A stretch of 64,000 nucleotides of DNA from Chryseobacterium takakiae (GTDB taxonomy: Bacteria; Bacteroidota; Bacteroidia; Flavobacteriales; Weeksellaceae): NCBI RefSeq assembly GCF_900129385.1, contig NZ_FQVO01000016.1, forward strand, positions 18,518-82,517, in the 5' to 3' direction. The translations under genes and the position numbers were made by a program. The notes under the pieces are model-generated. The model was not told the DNA's origin. It did not search any database and saw only the letters and a program-made list of their open reading frames with translations. Positions 1 through 7,684 of this stretch are shown one piece after another. The number at the start of each line of letters is the position of its first letter. Positions within the stretch are counted from its first letter, which is position 1.

Positions 1-868
1 TCCGTGCGGACTTCTCGAACTTTTGAAGGTTGTCTTCGCTGTTATCCAAAAAAATGTACTGGTTGTAGATGTGGTTGCAGCTTAACAGCAAACCCACAGG
101 TGCAGCGAATGACAGGCGACAGTCGCTACGGTCGGTTGATAGCTTTTCAAAACGGGTATCTGCTGATACTGTTCCGGGCAGGTCGTCCGTATCGGAAAGC
201 GTGTGCAGGCTTAACCTTTTGTTGCCGATGCGTACCTCTTCGTTTCCGAGTGCGATGTCCTGCATTGGTGTTGCGGCTCCCTTCGATAACGTGAGGTACT
301 GTTCCAGTAATCCCTGTGTATTGTCCGTTCCGATAATGTCCTCTTCGGTCAAACGTCGCAGGCTTACAAAACCGCTATCGTTTACGATACGTTCAAACTG
401 GGCGACCGCCTCCATAAAGCGGTGTATCGTTTCCTTGTTCCTGATTTCCTTTGGTATCAGCGTACCTTTGCAAAGCGAACTGAAGTTGCTTTGCATCCGT
501 ATTCTTTCCTTAGTGGTCTTCGTAAGGAACAGGTAGCAATAATGGTTCAGGAACGGTCGCTCGTTGAAATGGCGTTGATAAGACTTTGATAAAAAGCTCT
601 GGTCTTCCTTTGCCAAATCGGGCGCATAGCTTTCCTTGATGTACCAATCCTGTTTGTGAATGACCGTAAAATCAGGCAGGGTTTTAATCGCTTTGTGCCA
701 GGCGGAATGTATGGCTTCGTATTCCGCAGAAGCGACTGTGAACAGTTCCGGCAAACGCACTTCAAAGCAAGCGGTAATGTCCGCATCTTTGGATAAGATG
801 CAGTTGTTCTCTACTGCCAGCAACGGAAATTTGTTTTCCAGTGTGGTGGTCTTTGCTACATTTCTCAT
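1..868 (-). CDS. traG: TraG-family conjugation ATPase, N-terminal part (runs off window)
   Basis: An open frame starts at ATG 868-866 (MRNVAKTTTLENKFPLLAVE) and runs leftward to position 1 without a stop, giving about 289 codons. Start, position and N-terminal sequence match the TraG (VirB4-like) ATPase that powers assembly of the Bacteroidota type IV secretion channel at the inner membrane. The Walker motifs lie in the missing C-terminal part, so the ATPase assignment rests on N-terminal resemblance and gene order. The start codon overlaps the traF stop as ATGA, typical of translational coupling in the traE-traF-traG operon. Its GC content is higher than that of the adjacent Argonaute cassette. 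Confidence 0.85.
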   Translation of the reverse strand, partial: MRNVAKTTTLENKFPLLAVENNCILSKDADITACFEVRLPELFTVASAEYEAIHSAWHKAIKTLPDFTVIHKQDWYIKESYAPDLAKEDQSFLSKSYQRHFNERPFLNHYCYLFLTKTTKERIRMQSNFSSLCKGTLIPKEIRNKETIHRFMEAVAQFERIVNDSGFVSLRRLTEEDIIGTDNTQGLLEQYLTLSKGAATPMQDIALGNEEVRIGNKRLSLHTLSDTDDLPGTVSADTRFEKLSTDRSDCRLSFAAPVGLLLSCNHIYNQYIFLDNSEDNLQKFEKSAR

Positions 869-1194
869 ACGGCATTCTGTTTAGGTGTGAATTTTAAATA
901 GCGGTGTACAGGCTTGCGGCAGATGATGTAGCGGGGATGCCTTTTATTGCCTGCAATTTTCATCAGCCCGTGTTCGCCGTACTTCCTGTTCAGCGAAAAG
1001 GTCTGCCATACGATGAGCGAAGCACCGCCTGCTCCGAGGAACAGGCAGATGTAAGAGTTTACGCCTGCCATATACAGTATCATCACGAGGATAAGCGTAC
1101 CGAGCAGCCCGCCTGCGAAAATGAACAGGTATTGTGCTTTCAGCCCTTTAAATTCCACCGTCCTGCCGATGCCTTTGTTGATATTGTAATTCAT
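865..1194 (-). CDS. traF: TraF, conjugal transfer membrane protein (DUF4133)
   Basis: This 109-residue protein begins MNYNINKGIGRTVEFKGLKA. The frame stays open further upstream, but the ATG at 1194 gives the usual family N-terminus and leaves 11 nt after traE. Two adjacent hydrophobic segments (about residues 27-45 and 48-66) are followed by a basic tail (RKYGEHGLMKIAGNKRHPR). The size, the two helices and the place between TraE and TraG correspond to a VirB3-like inner-membrane component of the conjugative channel; the VirB3 parallel is family knowledge. Its TGA stop overlaps the traG ATG by 4 nt. Confidence 0.85.
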   Translation of the reverse strand: MNYNINKGIGRTVEFKGLKAQYLFIFAGGLLGTLILVMILYMAGVNSYICLFLGAGGASLIVWQTFSLNRKYGEHGLMKIAGNKRHPRYIICRKPVHRYLKFTPKQNAV

Positions 1195-1205
1195 AAGGCA
1201 AAGGA

Positions 1206-1511
1206 TTAAAGGAAGAATGAACGCAGGATAGTAGCGGCAACAATCAGGAAGATACACGCACCGAACCACGAAGCTGCGGTCTTACTCGTGTCGGGGTCGC
1301 CGGAACTGAATTTGTTGTACACCTTAACGCCCCCGATTAACCCGACGACTGCACCGATGGCGTAGATTAACTGCGTTGCGGGGTCGAAATAACTTGTTAC
1401 CATTTGGGTAGCCTCGTTGATACCTGCCGAGCCGTTTCCCTGTGCGAACGCACCAATTCCTGACAGCATTGCCACGGCTGCCAGTAAAACTTTTTTTCTC
1501 TGTTTTTCCAT
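1206..1511 (-). CDS. traE: TraE, conjugal transfer membrane protein (DUF4134)
   Basis: This 101-residue protein has an N-terminal signal-like helix ending near GAFAQGN, a second helix around LIYAIGAVVGLIGGVKVYNK and a third at the C-terminus (FLIVAATILRSFFL). This is the layout of DUF4134/TraE, a VirB2-like pilin candidate and the first gene of the traE-F-G unit. A control element common to the ICE lies 83-117 bp upstream (1594-1628). That is unusual for a gene normally cotranscribed with traD, and it means traE can be expressed independently of the cargo inserted upstream. TraF starts 11 nt downstream. Confidence 0.87.
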   Translation of the reverse strand: MEKQRKKVLLAAVAMLSGIGAFAQGNGSAGINEATQMVTSYFDPATQLIYAIGAVVGLIGGVKVYNKFSSGDPDTSKTAASWFGACIFLIVAATILRSFFL

Positions 1512-1593
1512 AATTGAAACACATTAATTTGTTACTGTTTATCCCGCACTTTGCGAGCTTTCGGGACAAATGTCTTATGGAAAAAGAGGCGTT

Positions 1594-1628
1594 ACCGTAA
1601 AGTGGCAGTCAAAGGAAGTGTTTGGCTG
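1594..1628 (-). promoter_or_regulatory. ICE core control element upstream of traE
   Basis: Read in the coding direction, this holds GCCAAACACTTCC, one mismatch from the GCCAAACACTGCC found before other core ICE units, then TTTGACTGCCAC. The element before DUF3945 (50921-50955) has the matching TTTGAGTGCCAC at the same spacing. The site lies 83-117 bp from the traE start codon and downstream of the cargo terminator. The binding protein is unknown. Confidence 0.6.
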
Positions 1629-1646
1629 TGAGTGGCTGTTAAAGCA

Positions 1647-1674
1647 AAAGGGCATCAGTTAACTGATGCCCTTT
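1647..1674 (-). terminator. Perfect palindrome terminating the Argonaute cassette
   Basis: AAAGGGCATCAGTT is followed directly by its reverse complement, a 28-bp perfect palindrome. On the minus strand it is followed by TTGCTTT, so it can end leftward transcription of the cassette 36 bp beyond the membrane-protein stop and before the traE control element. Confidence 0.75.
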
Positions 1675-1709
1675 CAAATATTACTTATTAATTTCAGAAA
1701 ACAATCACA

Positions 1710-2615
1710 TTATGAGTTGTTACTAATTTTTAGGTCATTTAGCATTTCTTTAGGATATCCAAATAGCTGCATAATTATCTTTTGAGATGTATTCCTAATT
1801 ACAGGTATTACATTTCCTAAAAAGCTAAGTCCTAATGCTCCAAAAATTGTAAATGCATAATTATACTTATCTATAAATTTTATAGACTCTGGACTATAAT
1901 TTGGAAGTTTAAGAATTGCATAAACCAACAGTCCAAATAGCATTGCCTGAACTATCCAAGATATATACTTAATTCGATTAATAAAATTTGCATTAAATTT
2001 CTTTAAGAGATCAACCTCTTTTTTGTCAGGAACGTCTTTCAGTAAGAATATCGTATCGTAAGCTTTAAGTGAACATAGGATTTGAAAGTCACTTCTGTTC
2101 TCAAATAATTTTACATTTCCGGTAATTCTTGTGTATGTGAAACCTACAAAATCATTAGTCATTAAAGACTGACCATTTATGCTTATAAACATAAAAACTA
2201 TTTCCGGTAGATTACTTGTACTATAATAATTTTCATTTAATATATTTTCAAATGTTATTGTTATAGAGTTTCTGTTCCTGATAGAAACAATATCTTTTAT
2301 CCAAGTTTTATCTAAATTAAATTTTACTATACCTGATATTAAGGAAAAGATTAAGAAATCATCATTAACAAATGGTGCTGGAGAACCTTTGCTCGGCTTA
2401 CTCTTATTTTTTTTATTATAGTAACTTTCAAAATTCAGTTTATTGTTTGATAAAATAGCATCTATTAAACCATAAAAGATTTCTTCGCTTTCATTGGAGT
2501 TTTGACCTGAAGCAGTAATGTAAACTTTTCCAGATAAGAAATCATTGAAAGCTGAAAGCTTGGCATTCTCACTCACTCTTGCCAAATAACCTATTCTTTC
2601 TTCTAAAGGAACCAT
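1710..2615 (-). CDS. Two-helix membrane protein partnered with Argonaute (candidate effector)
   Basis: I do not recognise this 301-residue protein from a named family. Residues 1-210 look soluble and mixed alpha/beta, with no signal peptide. Residues 217-236 (around WIVQAMLFGLLVYAIL) and 252-273 (around AFTIFGALGLSFLGNVI) form two membrane helices, followed by a short tail. Its start codon lies inside the last 13 nt of the Argonaute gene, so translation is probably coupled. Membrane proteins next to catalytically inactive long pAgos are known to act as abortive-infection effectors triggered by guide-target recognition. By position and topology this protein is a candidate for that role; the function is inference. 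GC content is low, like the Argonaute gene and unlike the tra genes. Confidence 0.8.
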   Translation of the reverse strand: MVPLEERIGYLARVSENAKLSAFNDFLSGKVYITASGQNSNESEEIFYGLIDAILSNNKLNFESYYNKKNKSKPSKGSPAPFVNDDFLIFSLISGIVKFNLDKTWIKDIVSIRNRNSITITFENILNENYYSTSNLPEIVFMFISINGQSLMTNDFVGFTYTRITGNVKLFENRSDFQILCSLKAYDTIFLLKDVPDKKEVDLLKKFNANFINRIKYISWIVQAMLFGLLVYAILKLPNYSPESIKFIDKYNYAFTIFGALGLSFLGNVIPVIRNTSQKIIMQLFGYPKEMLNDLKISNNS

Positions 2616-4894
2616 TTCTTTCTTTTTAGACCATAGTTTAAGTTATCAGCATCCCAATTTGGAATATTTCTCATTTTCCCCAAAAGCTTTGAAATGAGAT
2701 TAGAGTATTTCATTGTCGCAGGCTCTTCGCCAGGTAAAAAACTCCTCCAGGACAAGTACGTGAATGAAAAAATCTGTTGGGTAATATATCCTAAATCATA
2801 GAACAGCAAATCATTTAAATCACTACTATTATAATTTCCTTGTGGCGTTCTGATATTTATTAGGACTGGCTTACTTATACCTTGTTTGGCTGTTTTCAAT
2901 TCATTTGCCCCAAACATTTGCACGATACAAGTTTTCTCGTCAAGAACAACGTTACTCCCTCTATTTGGTATATATTGTCCTTTTATCACATTACTACCGT
3001 ATTTAGATATTCCAGATTGGCTTATATCAAACAGCATTGTTGGATGAACAGTACTTATCGTAACGAACGCAAACTTAATCTTGTATTGGGTAATATCACG
3101 AACCAACTGACTAATAACATCAAATTCAGTGTTTTTGATGGGCTTGAAGATATGAAAAATTAGCCTAACCGTATCTCCATCAGACCATCCTTGTTCGGTG
3201 GAAAGTCTTATAATTGATTGCTTTAAACTTTTTAATAACTCTTCAAAATAGCCCTCAAATGGAACGTCTTTAACTTTATCTCCAAGTAGATATTGACCAT
3301 CACTTGACATAAATGTTGTGATACCCACAACTCGGTTCTGTTCAGCACCGGCATATTGATTTTTTCTCAACCAACTATGACCAATACCAATAATTATTTC
3401 TTTATCAACGGAGCGTTGAGAAGGAAGAACCCACGGAGTTCCCCCAAGTTTAGCGTAAATCTGAAGAGCAACCGAATTAAGAATATATTCGTTATGATTA
3501 CCTATTATCTCAGATGTAACAAACTGTACAGGAATTTCTAATGATAAAAGCTTAGCTTTAATTCGGTAATAAGGGTTTGCTAAATCTGCTTGACGTTTAA
3601 AGCTTGCAGGGATTTCTATAATTGCCAAATGCGGTTTGTTTTCATCATAACCACTGATAACATTTAGATATTCATCAATGCTATAAGCCTGTATTTCCCT
3701 TATATTAAGTATCACATCCTGCAAATCGTATTTTTTCTGAAGTCCTTTTTGAAAATATCGAGATTGAGGTATCCCATCTTTCAAATTCGAGAGAAACTTT
3801 GTGAAATTGCCCCTATTATTTCTATTACAAATACAAAGCACGTTAGGACTTTTAATGTCAAAAATTGAACTATCATATGGTCCATAATTTGACAAGCCTA
3901 AGTCTGGATTAGAACTATTTGTTTTAGTTGCTGCGGGGTCAAAAATAAAAGTGGGAGTTTTTAGCTCAATACTATTTGATACCGATAACGGTTGGCTGTT
4001 AACTGTAAAACAAAAGCCATCTTTATTGTGAAATAAAATGGGGGCTGCATTTTCGCAAAATAAATGGTTTGATATTTTTAAAATTTCATCGTACAACGCT
4101 TTTGTATTGTAAATATCGGAACGTTTACTCTCAATAAGGTTCATTATTTCATCACTTTTCTGTTGTGAAATAGCAAATGATAAATAGTTACCTATATTAT
4201 ATTTGGATTTCTTGATGAATAATTGGTTGAGAGGGTATTCCTTAATTCCTTCGTTAGTCTCAATTCTCGCCTTATCATCAACTATTTCAGCAATTACTCC
4301 TAATAGTTCTTCATTAGGTGCGAGAACTTCTGTTAAACCTGGAAGTATCTCCGCATACAGAACATCAACACCTATTAAGTTATAGCCTTCTGAATGCAGT
4401 TCTAAACAAGATTTGTTAAATACCCAATTACGTTTTATATTGATAAGAAAACCAAATTGTTTAATTCCATTTATCTCAGTTAGACGTAATTGAACCTCAA
4501 TCAGTTTTTTATATGCGATACGCTTCCTAAGATTTTCCGGTAGTGCATTGTAAATAATATCATCTTTAGCTTGTGCAGAAAAAAAACGGAATGGATAAAA
4601 ATCCACCGGAATATAGTTCGGAAATCTTTCTTTGAATGTCCTGAAAAAAAGATGTTTAATCAACGAAGCGGTAACCTGACTATCATCAAATATTCTCTTA
4701 GGTATAATTTCTCCTGTCAGGATTGTATCTTCTCCTTCTTTGTTTGATATATAGATATAGTCACCATTCCTAAAAAAAGAATGAGTTGCATTATATAATG
4801 CCCTTAGCTCTTTAAGCCGTTCTTCTGAATAAGGTTCTGTCTTAATCTGGTATTCTTCAAACTCAAACTTAATTGGAAAGTAGTTTAGTTGCAT
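2603..4894 (-). CDS. Prokaryotic Argonaute, long form, catalytically inactive PIWI
   Basis: I chose ATG 4894 (MQLNYFPIKF; 763 residues), 4 nt after the XRE stop, although the frame is open a further 27 codons upstream. An N-terminal region (1-170) is followed by a small PAZ-like segment (about 190-235, LLGVIAEIVDDKARIE), then SNYGPYD (336-342), a MID domain (about 350-490) and PIWI (about 498-763). MID keeps the guide 5'-end pocket pattern: YYRIK (442-446), PVQF (455-458) and AKLGGTPW (481-488). In PIWI the first catalytic Asp of the usual GID is Gly505 (GIGHSW), and the second catalytic region reads HIFKPIKNTE, so the DEDX tetrad is broken. The protein ends in hydrophobic WFL, as many pAgos do. 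It should bind a guide and target nucleic acid without cutting. The downstream gene overlaps by 13 nt. The long-B type is inferred. Confidence 0.9.
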   Translation of the reverse strand: MQLNYFPIKFEFEEYQIKTEPYSEERLKELRALYNATHSFFRNGDYIYISNKEGEDTILTGEIIPKRIFDDSQVTASLIKHLFFRTFKERFPNYIPVDFYPFRFFSAQAKDDIIYNALPENLRKRIAYKKLIEVQLRLTEINGIKQFGFLINIKRNWVFNKSCLELHSEGYNLIGVDVLYAEILPGLTEVLAPNEELLGVIAEIVDDKARIETNEGIKEYPLNQLFIKKSKYNIGNYLSFAISQQKSDEIMNLIESKRSDIYNTKALYDEILKISNHLFCENAAPILFHNKDGFCFTVNSQPLSVSNSIELKTPTFIFDPAATKTNSSNPDLGLSNYGPYDSSIFDIKSPNVLCICNRNNRGNFTKFLSNLKDGIPQSRYFQKGLQKKYDLQDVILNIREIQAYSIDEYLNVISGYDENKPHLAIIEIPASFKRQADLANPYYRIKAKLLSLEIPVQFVTSEIIGNHNEYILNSVALQIYAKLGGTPWVLPSQRSVDKEIIIGIGHSWLRKNQYAGAEQNRVVGITTFMSSDGQYLLGDKVKDVPFEGYFEELLKSLKQSIIRLSTEQGWSDGDTVRLIFHIFKPIKNTEFDVISQLVRDITQYKIKFAFVTISTVHPTMLFDISQSGISKYGSNVIKGQYIPNRGSNVVLDEKTCIVQMFGANELKTAKQGISKPVLINIRTPQGNYNSSDLNDLLFYDLGYITQQIFSFTYLSWRSFLPGEEPATMKYSNLISKLLGKMRNIPNWDADNLNYGLKRKKWFL

Positions 4895-4898
4895 ATCA

Positions 4899-5192
4899 TT
4901 ACTTCTTTTGTATTCGTTTTTCTGACTTTTTAAGTGCCTTGTATGCCAACGGTTCTTCTTCCAAAATTTCCACAATCTTGTCCGAAAGCCAAATAACTAA
5001 AAGTTCATCCACCTCTACATCTAAGACTTCTGCTAATTTGGCAACTTGCTCTCGGTTAGCTTTTCTTTCACCTCTTTCAATTTTACTAATAAGAGCCGTG
5101 TCTATTTCTAAAATAGCAGCAACTTGTCTTAGCAGCAGCCCTTTCTTTTCTCTTAGTTTCCTAACTATTATTCCGAAGTTTTGGAGTTCCAT
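4899..5192 (-). CDS. XRE-family DNA-binding regulator of the Argonaute cassette
   Basis: This 97-residue protein has a Cro/CI-type helix-turn-helix at about residues 6-62 (VRKLREKKGLLLRQVAAILE, then DTALISKIERGERKANREQ) and a charged C-terminal tail (KALKKSEKRIQKK). It is the first gene of the XRE-pAgo-membrane protein operon, and its stop lies 4 nt before the pAgo start. A TAnnTTTG -7 box and a TGACTTGTCA palindrome precede it, which suggests autoregulation of the cassette. An alternative is a structural role in the defence complex, but the sequence looks like a plain repressor. Confidence 0.85.
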   Translation of the reverse strand: MELQNFGIIVRKLREKKGLLLRQVAAILEIDTALISKIERGERKANREQVAKLAEVLDVEVDELLVIWLSDKIVEILEEEPLAYKALKKSEKRIQKK

Positions 5193-5197
5193 TTCAA

Positions 5198-5223
5198 TGA
5201 CTTGTCACTTTATGTCAAATTTA
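5198..5223 (-). promoter_or_regulatory. Promoter and candidate operator of the XRE-pAgo operon
   Basis: On the minus strand TAAATTTG (5223-5216) matches the Bacteroidota -7 consensus TAnnTTTG, 23 bp before the start codon. Between the two lies TGAC-TT-GTCA (5198-5207), a perfect inverted repeat, plus another TGAC half-site. Placement over the expected transcription start suits autorepression by the XRE protein. No clear -33 TTG is seen. Confidence 0.55.
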
Positions 5224-5270
5224 ATGAAATTTTATTAACTTTTTGGTTAGTAAAGATTATAGAAAATAAA

Positions 5271-5307
5271 AAGGACAAAAGGATAATAAATATTTCCTTT
5301 TGTCCTT
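5271..5307 (-). terminator. Terminator of the traA-traD unit
   Basis: AAGGACAAAAGGA (5271-5283) pairs with TCCTTTTGTCCTT (5295-5307) around an 11-nt loop. On the minus strand it is followed by TTTTATTTT. It lies 43 bp beyond the traD stop and separates the transfer operon from the Argonaute cassette promoter. Confidence 0.75.
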
Positions 5308-5350
5308 ATAAAGCATCTACTATACGACGTTTAAGAAAAGAGTAGATATT

Positions 5351-5986
5351 TCACACAAACTCCCCAATGTCAAAATCATCCAAATCACTTTTCCGCAAGG
5401 TGGAAGAACCGTCATCGCTTTCAGATGAAAGTTTGCTATCCAAAAGCTCGGCAATTTTTCGGGAAGCACCCTCAATGGAATTTTCCAGTAAGCTGAATAA
5501 TTCGGTTCCCTGTAATTTCTGAACTATGGCTACCGCTGTTTCCTTTTGAGCCTGTTCCAAATTCTCTTTTTGGAGCAACGCCCCTACGGAGCTTAGTTCG
5601 TCGTAGGTAACCCCTTGGGCAAAACCGTTATCGCCACCGGATATTCCGTACCTGTTCCATTCTTCTTCCTCTTCCTCCAAATCAGGCATATTGCTGAAAA
5701 CTTCGTCCAGTTCTTCCTGCGGAATTTGAATGCTGACGTTTTCGTTTTCGTCGTATTCAATGTCTAAATTATCAGGGTTTATCTCCGGTTCCGTTATTTG
5801 GCTTTCATTGGCAGTGTTTGGCAGGGAATGGCTTTTTACTGGCTTGGGCTGCCCCATAATATCGGGCAGGTTCGGGTTAACTTTTTCCTGCGTGGGCTTC
5901 TGCTCCGACCTTTTATGAATGAAAATCTTATCCTGCAAAAGCAGGACAATGACGACGAGCAGGCAAATCACAATTACTATTTCCAT
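5351..5986 (-). CDS. traD: TraD-like conjugal transfer protein
   Basis: This 211-residue protein has a single N-terminal membrane helix (MEIVIVICLLVVIVLLLQDK), then a long acidic, Pro/Asn/Glu-rich region with a glutamate run near residue 100. The C-terminal part is predicted helical. The architecture and the position downstream of the ParA and DUF3408 genes match the poorly characterised TraD of Bacteroidota ICEs. Nothing identifies an enzymatic activity; a membrane-anchored accessory role in transfer is likely. It lies 11 nt downstream of the DUF3408 gene. In this element the operon ends here with a terminator instead of continuing into traE. Confidence 0.7.
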   Translation of the reverse strand: MEIVIVICLLVVIVLLLQDKIFIHKRSEQKPTQEKVNPNLPDIMGQPKPVKSHSLPNTANESQITEPEINPDNLDIEYDENENVSIQIPQEELDEVFSNMPDLEEEEEEWNRYGISGGDNGFAQGVTYDELSSVGALLQKENLEQAQKETAVAIVQKLQGTELFSLLENSIEGASRKIAELLDSKLSSESDDGSSTLRKSDLDDFDIGEFV

Positions 5987-5997
5987 AATCAGATGCT

Positions 5998-6447
5998 TTA
6001 AAAAATGGGTTTAAACTTTTCGTTGAAATCATCGGTAATGGCTTTTTCAAACAGTTCAAAATGATGTTCCAGTATGTTGTCAAGATAGGCATACAGGGGT
6101 ATGGCATCTTTACCAATGACCTGTACAATACGGGATAGCCGTTCGTGGTATTCCTGCCGGATATAAATACTTTTATCGCCCCGCTTCGTCATCGAGTGGG
6201 TTTTCAAAAAATGTTCGCCGTAGCTTCCGTCAAGATTTTTCTTTGTGCGGTTCCTTTCCCGCTGTGCAGGCTTGCTTTGTGGTAATTCTTCCTGCTGCAC
6301 CTCGTCTTTTGCCGCTTCCTTTACCTGCTCTTCAGCAGGTTCGGGCGGTAGCTGTAAGCCGTCCTTTTTAACGCCGTCCACCATCAGGTTCATCATCATT
6401 TCCTCGTTAATGTCCGGCGTGACTTTTCTTTTATTATCTTTTTCCAT
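5998..6447 (-). CDS. DUF3408 conjugal transfer protein (TraB/TraC position)
   Basis: This 149-residue protein has a charged, disordered N-terminal half (Lys, Glu and Gln rich) and a folded C-terminal half beginning near MTKRGDKSIYIRQEYHERLS. That C-terminal piece resembles the DUF3408 domain found beside ParA-like TraA in Bacteroidota ICEs and plasmids. The segment resembles a ribbon-helix-helix, so DNA binding with the ParA partner (a partition-like or relaxosome-positioning role) is plausible but inferred. It starts 4 nt after the traA stop. Confidence 0.75.
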   Translation of the reverse strand: MEKDNKRKVTPDINEEMMMNLMVDGVKKDGLQLPPEPAEEQVKEAAKDEVQQEELPQSKPAQRERNRTKKNLDGSYGEHFLKTHSMTKRGDKSIYIRQEYHERLSRIVQVIGKDAIPLYAYLDNILEHHFELFEKAITDDFNEKFKPIF

Positions 6448-6451
6448 AGCA

Positions 6452-7219
6452 CTACGATTGAATGATGTTTAAAAATTCGCTGATGAACAGGTCTAACTGG
6501 CAGGCTTTCATCAAACGCTCATCGGGTGGCATTATCGTAGAACGGAAAACTGTTTTGCTGTCCACTTCACTTTCCTTGCGAAAACGGGTGCTGTTCTTGA
6601 TTTGGCTTTGCATCAGGCTTAACCCCAGTTGCCCGATAAGCTGATTATACACGTCATATAAGGGCGTGCTTTCCCTGCCGTCCACCTGGTTCCAAAACAG
6701 GTTAATGCTTTGTATGGAAGTTTCGCCTTTTTTCATAATTACATCCTGTAAAAGCTGTGTGAAGATGAGCGTACTTTCCATTACCACACGGTCTGCCGTG
6801 ATAGGCGTAAAGATGTGGTGCATACCTGCCAATGCTTTCAGAATTCCGGGCGTGTTCACGGTTCCGGGCAGGTCGAAGAACAGCACATCAAGCGGAACAG
6901 GGGAAGTGTTTACAAATTCGTGCGCCGCATCGAGTACGCTATCCGCTTTGTGCTGCATAATGGGATAGGCTTTTTTATTGATGGTGGTAAACTGCTTATA
7001 TGCCAGTTTTTTCAACGCCTCATTTTCCATTACCATTGCCAAATCACGGGTTTTCATTTTCATCAGGCTGTGCTGCGGAAAATCCGCATCAAAAACGGCT
7101 ACGTTGTAGCCCAACCGATAGTGCATCGTACTGGCGACAAGCGTGGTAAATGTGCTTTTGCCAACACCGCCTTTTTGAGAAGAAAAAGCGACAAACAGAG
7201 GTTTCTTTCTTGTGTCCAT
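6452..7219 (-). CDS. traA: TraA, ParA-family ATPase
   Basis: This 255-residue protein has a deviant Walker A motif, KGGVGKST, at residues 16-23, a switch motif with DADFPQHS near residue 44 and DLPG near residue 120. This is the MinD/ParA ATPase fold, known in Bacteroidota ICEs as TraA or 'ParA family'. Such proteins place DNA or the transfer machinery in the cell. It heads the run traA - DUF3408 - traD. Upstream, after 34 nt, is the repeat-rich tract 7254-7580, and the nearest shared ICE control element lies beyond that tract. Confidence 0.85.
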   Translation of the reverse strand: MDTRKKPLFVAFSSQKGGVGKSTFTTLVASTMHYRLGYNVAVFDADFPQHSLMKMKTRDLAMVMENEALKKLAYKQFTTINKKAYPIMQHKADSVLDAAHEFVNTSPVPLDVLFFDLPGTVNTPGILKALAGMHHIFTPITADRVVMESTLIFTQLLQDVIMKKGETSIQSINLFWNQVDGRESTPLYDVYNQLIGQLGLSLMQSQIKNSTRFRKESEVDSKTVFRSTIMPPDERLMKACQLDLFISEFLNIIQS

Positions 7220-7253
7220 ATTTTTAAAATTTAAAGTTTACATCTTACTGTTT

Positions 7254-7580
7254 TCAGTCTTGCAGGCTTTCAGCCGTGCAGTCCTGATTTCGTGCTGTCT
7301 TTCTTGCAGGATAGCTATCAGGCTTGCCTGCGGGAATTGCTGATTGCCTGCTTTCCTGCTGTACAGCAGCAATGCTTTCATTCAGGCATCCTATCAGGCG
7401 TGATTGCGTTCTTGCATTCGTTCCGTCCGTCATTCTATCCATCACGCAGGCTTGATTGTCTGATAGCAGGCTGTCACGCTTTCCGTCATTCCTGCGCTCT
7501 TGGTTTCTTGCATTCCTGCAATCTTGCAGGCAGGATAACCTGCCATCTTGAATGTATGCCGTCTGCTCGTCCTGAAGCAC
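7254..7580 (-). repeat. Degenerate 24-bp tandem repeat tract, open as an 8-residue-repeat ORF
   Basis: Read in steps of 24 bp the tract shows about 13 related units, with GC-x-x-TC-TTG near the start and TGC-ATT-CCT near the end of many (for example 7494-7517 and 7518-7541). On the minus strand the 108-codon frame from 7580 is open and its translation has an 8-residue period with recurring LQD/NQD and NA/TA (YIQDGRLS, CLQDCRNA, RNQERRND). Because the period is a multiple of three, other frames are also partly open, so the repeat could act as DNA or as protein. It lies 34 nt upstream of traA and about 70 bp downstream of an ICE control element, so it is probably transcribed as the tra leader. 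Confidence 0.6.
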
Positions 7581-7649
7581 GGGCTGCCTGCCTGCCTGTC
7601 AACATTCAGGGGCAAAGAACTCATCAAATTCAATCGGTTGTATAGCGGT

Positions 7650-7684
7650 GGCAGTGTTTGGCGTTCAGAGGCAGCATTTGGCAC
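7650..7684 (-). promoter_or_regulatory. ICE core control element upstream of the tra leader/traA
   Basis: Two units, GGCAGTGTTTGGC (7650-7662) and GGCAGCATTTGGC (7670-7682), stand exactly 20 bp apart on the plus strand; the coding direction is minus. The first unit is the exact reverse complement of 9716-9728 before mobC. Next to it is a 15-nt palindrome, CACTGTGTCACAGTG (7683-7697). It lies 70-104 bp before the 7580 ORF start. Confidence 0.7.

Noticed and set aside
865..1269. Longer 134-residue TraF starting upstream
   Set aside because: It would run into traE and lacks the family N-terminus; ATG 1194 (MNYNINKG) fits better.
2603..4894. Catalytically active slicer Argonaute
   Set aside because: The first Asp position is Gly505 and the second site lacks Asp, so DEDX cannot form in this reading.
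7254..7580. CRISPR array
   Set aside because: The units are degenerate, contiguous 24-bp repeats with no constant repeat/unique spacer alternation, and no cas genes are present.
7292..7645. Rightward 117-codon frame over the 24-bp repeat tract
   Set aside because: The 3-fold period keeps several frames open; no start context, and the tract is more likely transcribed leftward with the tra genes.
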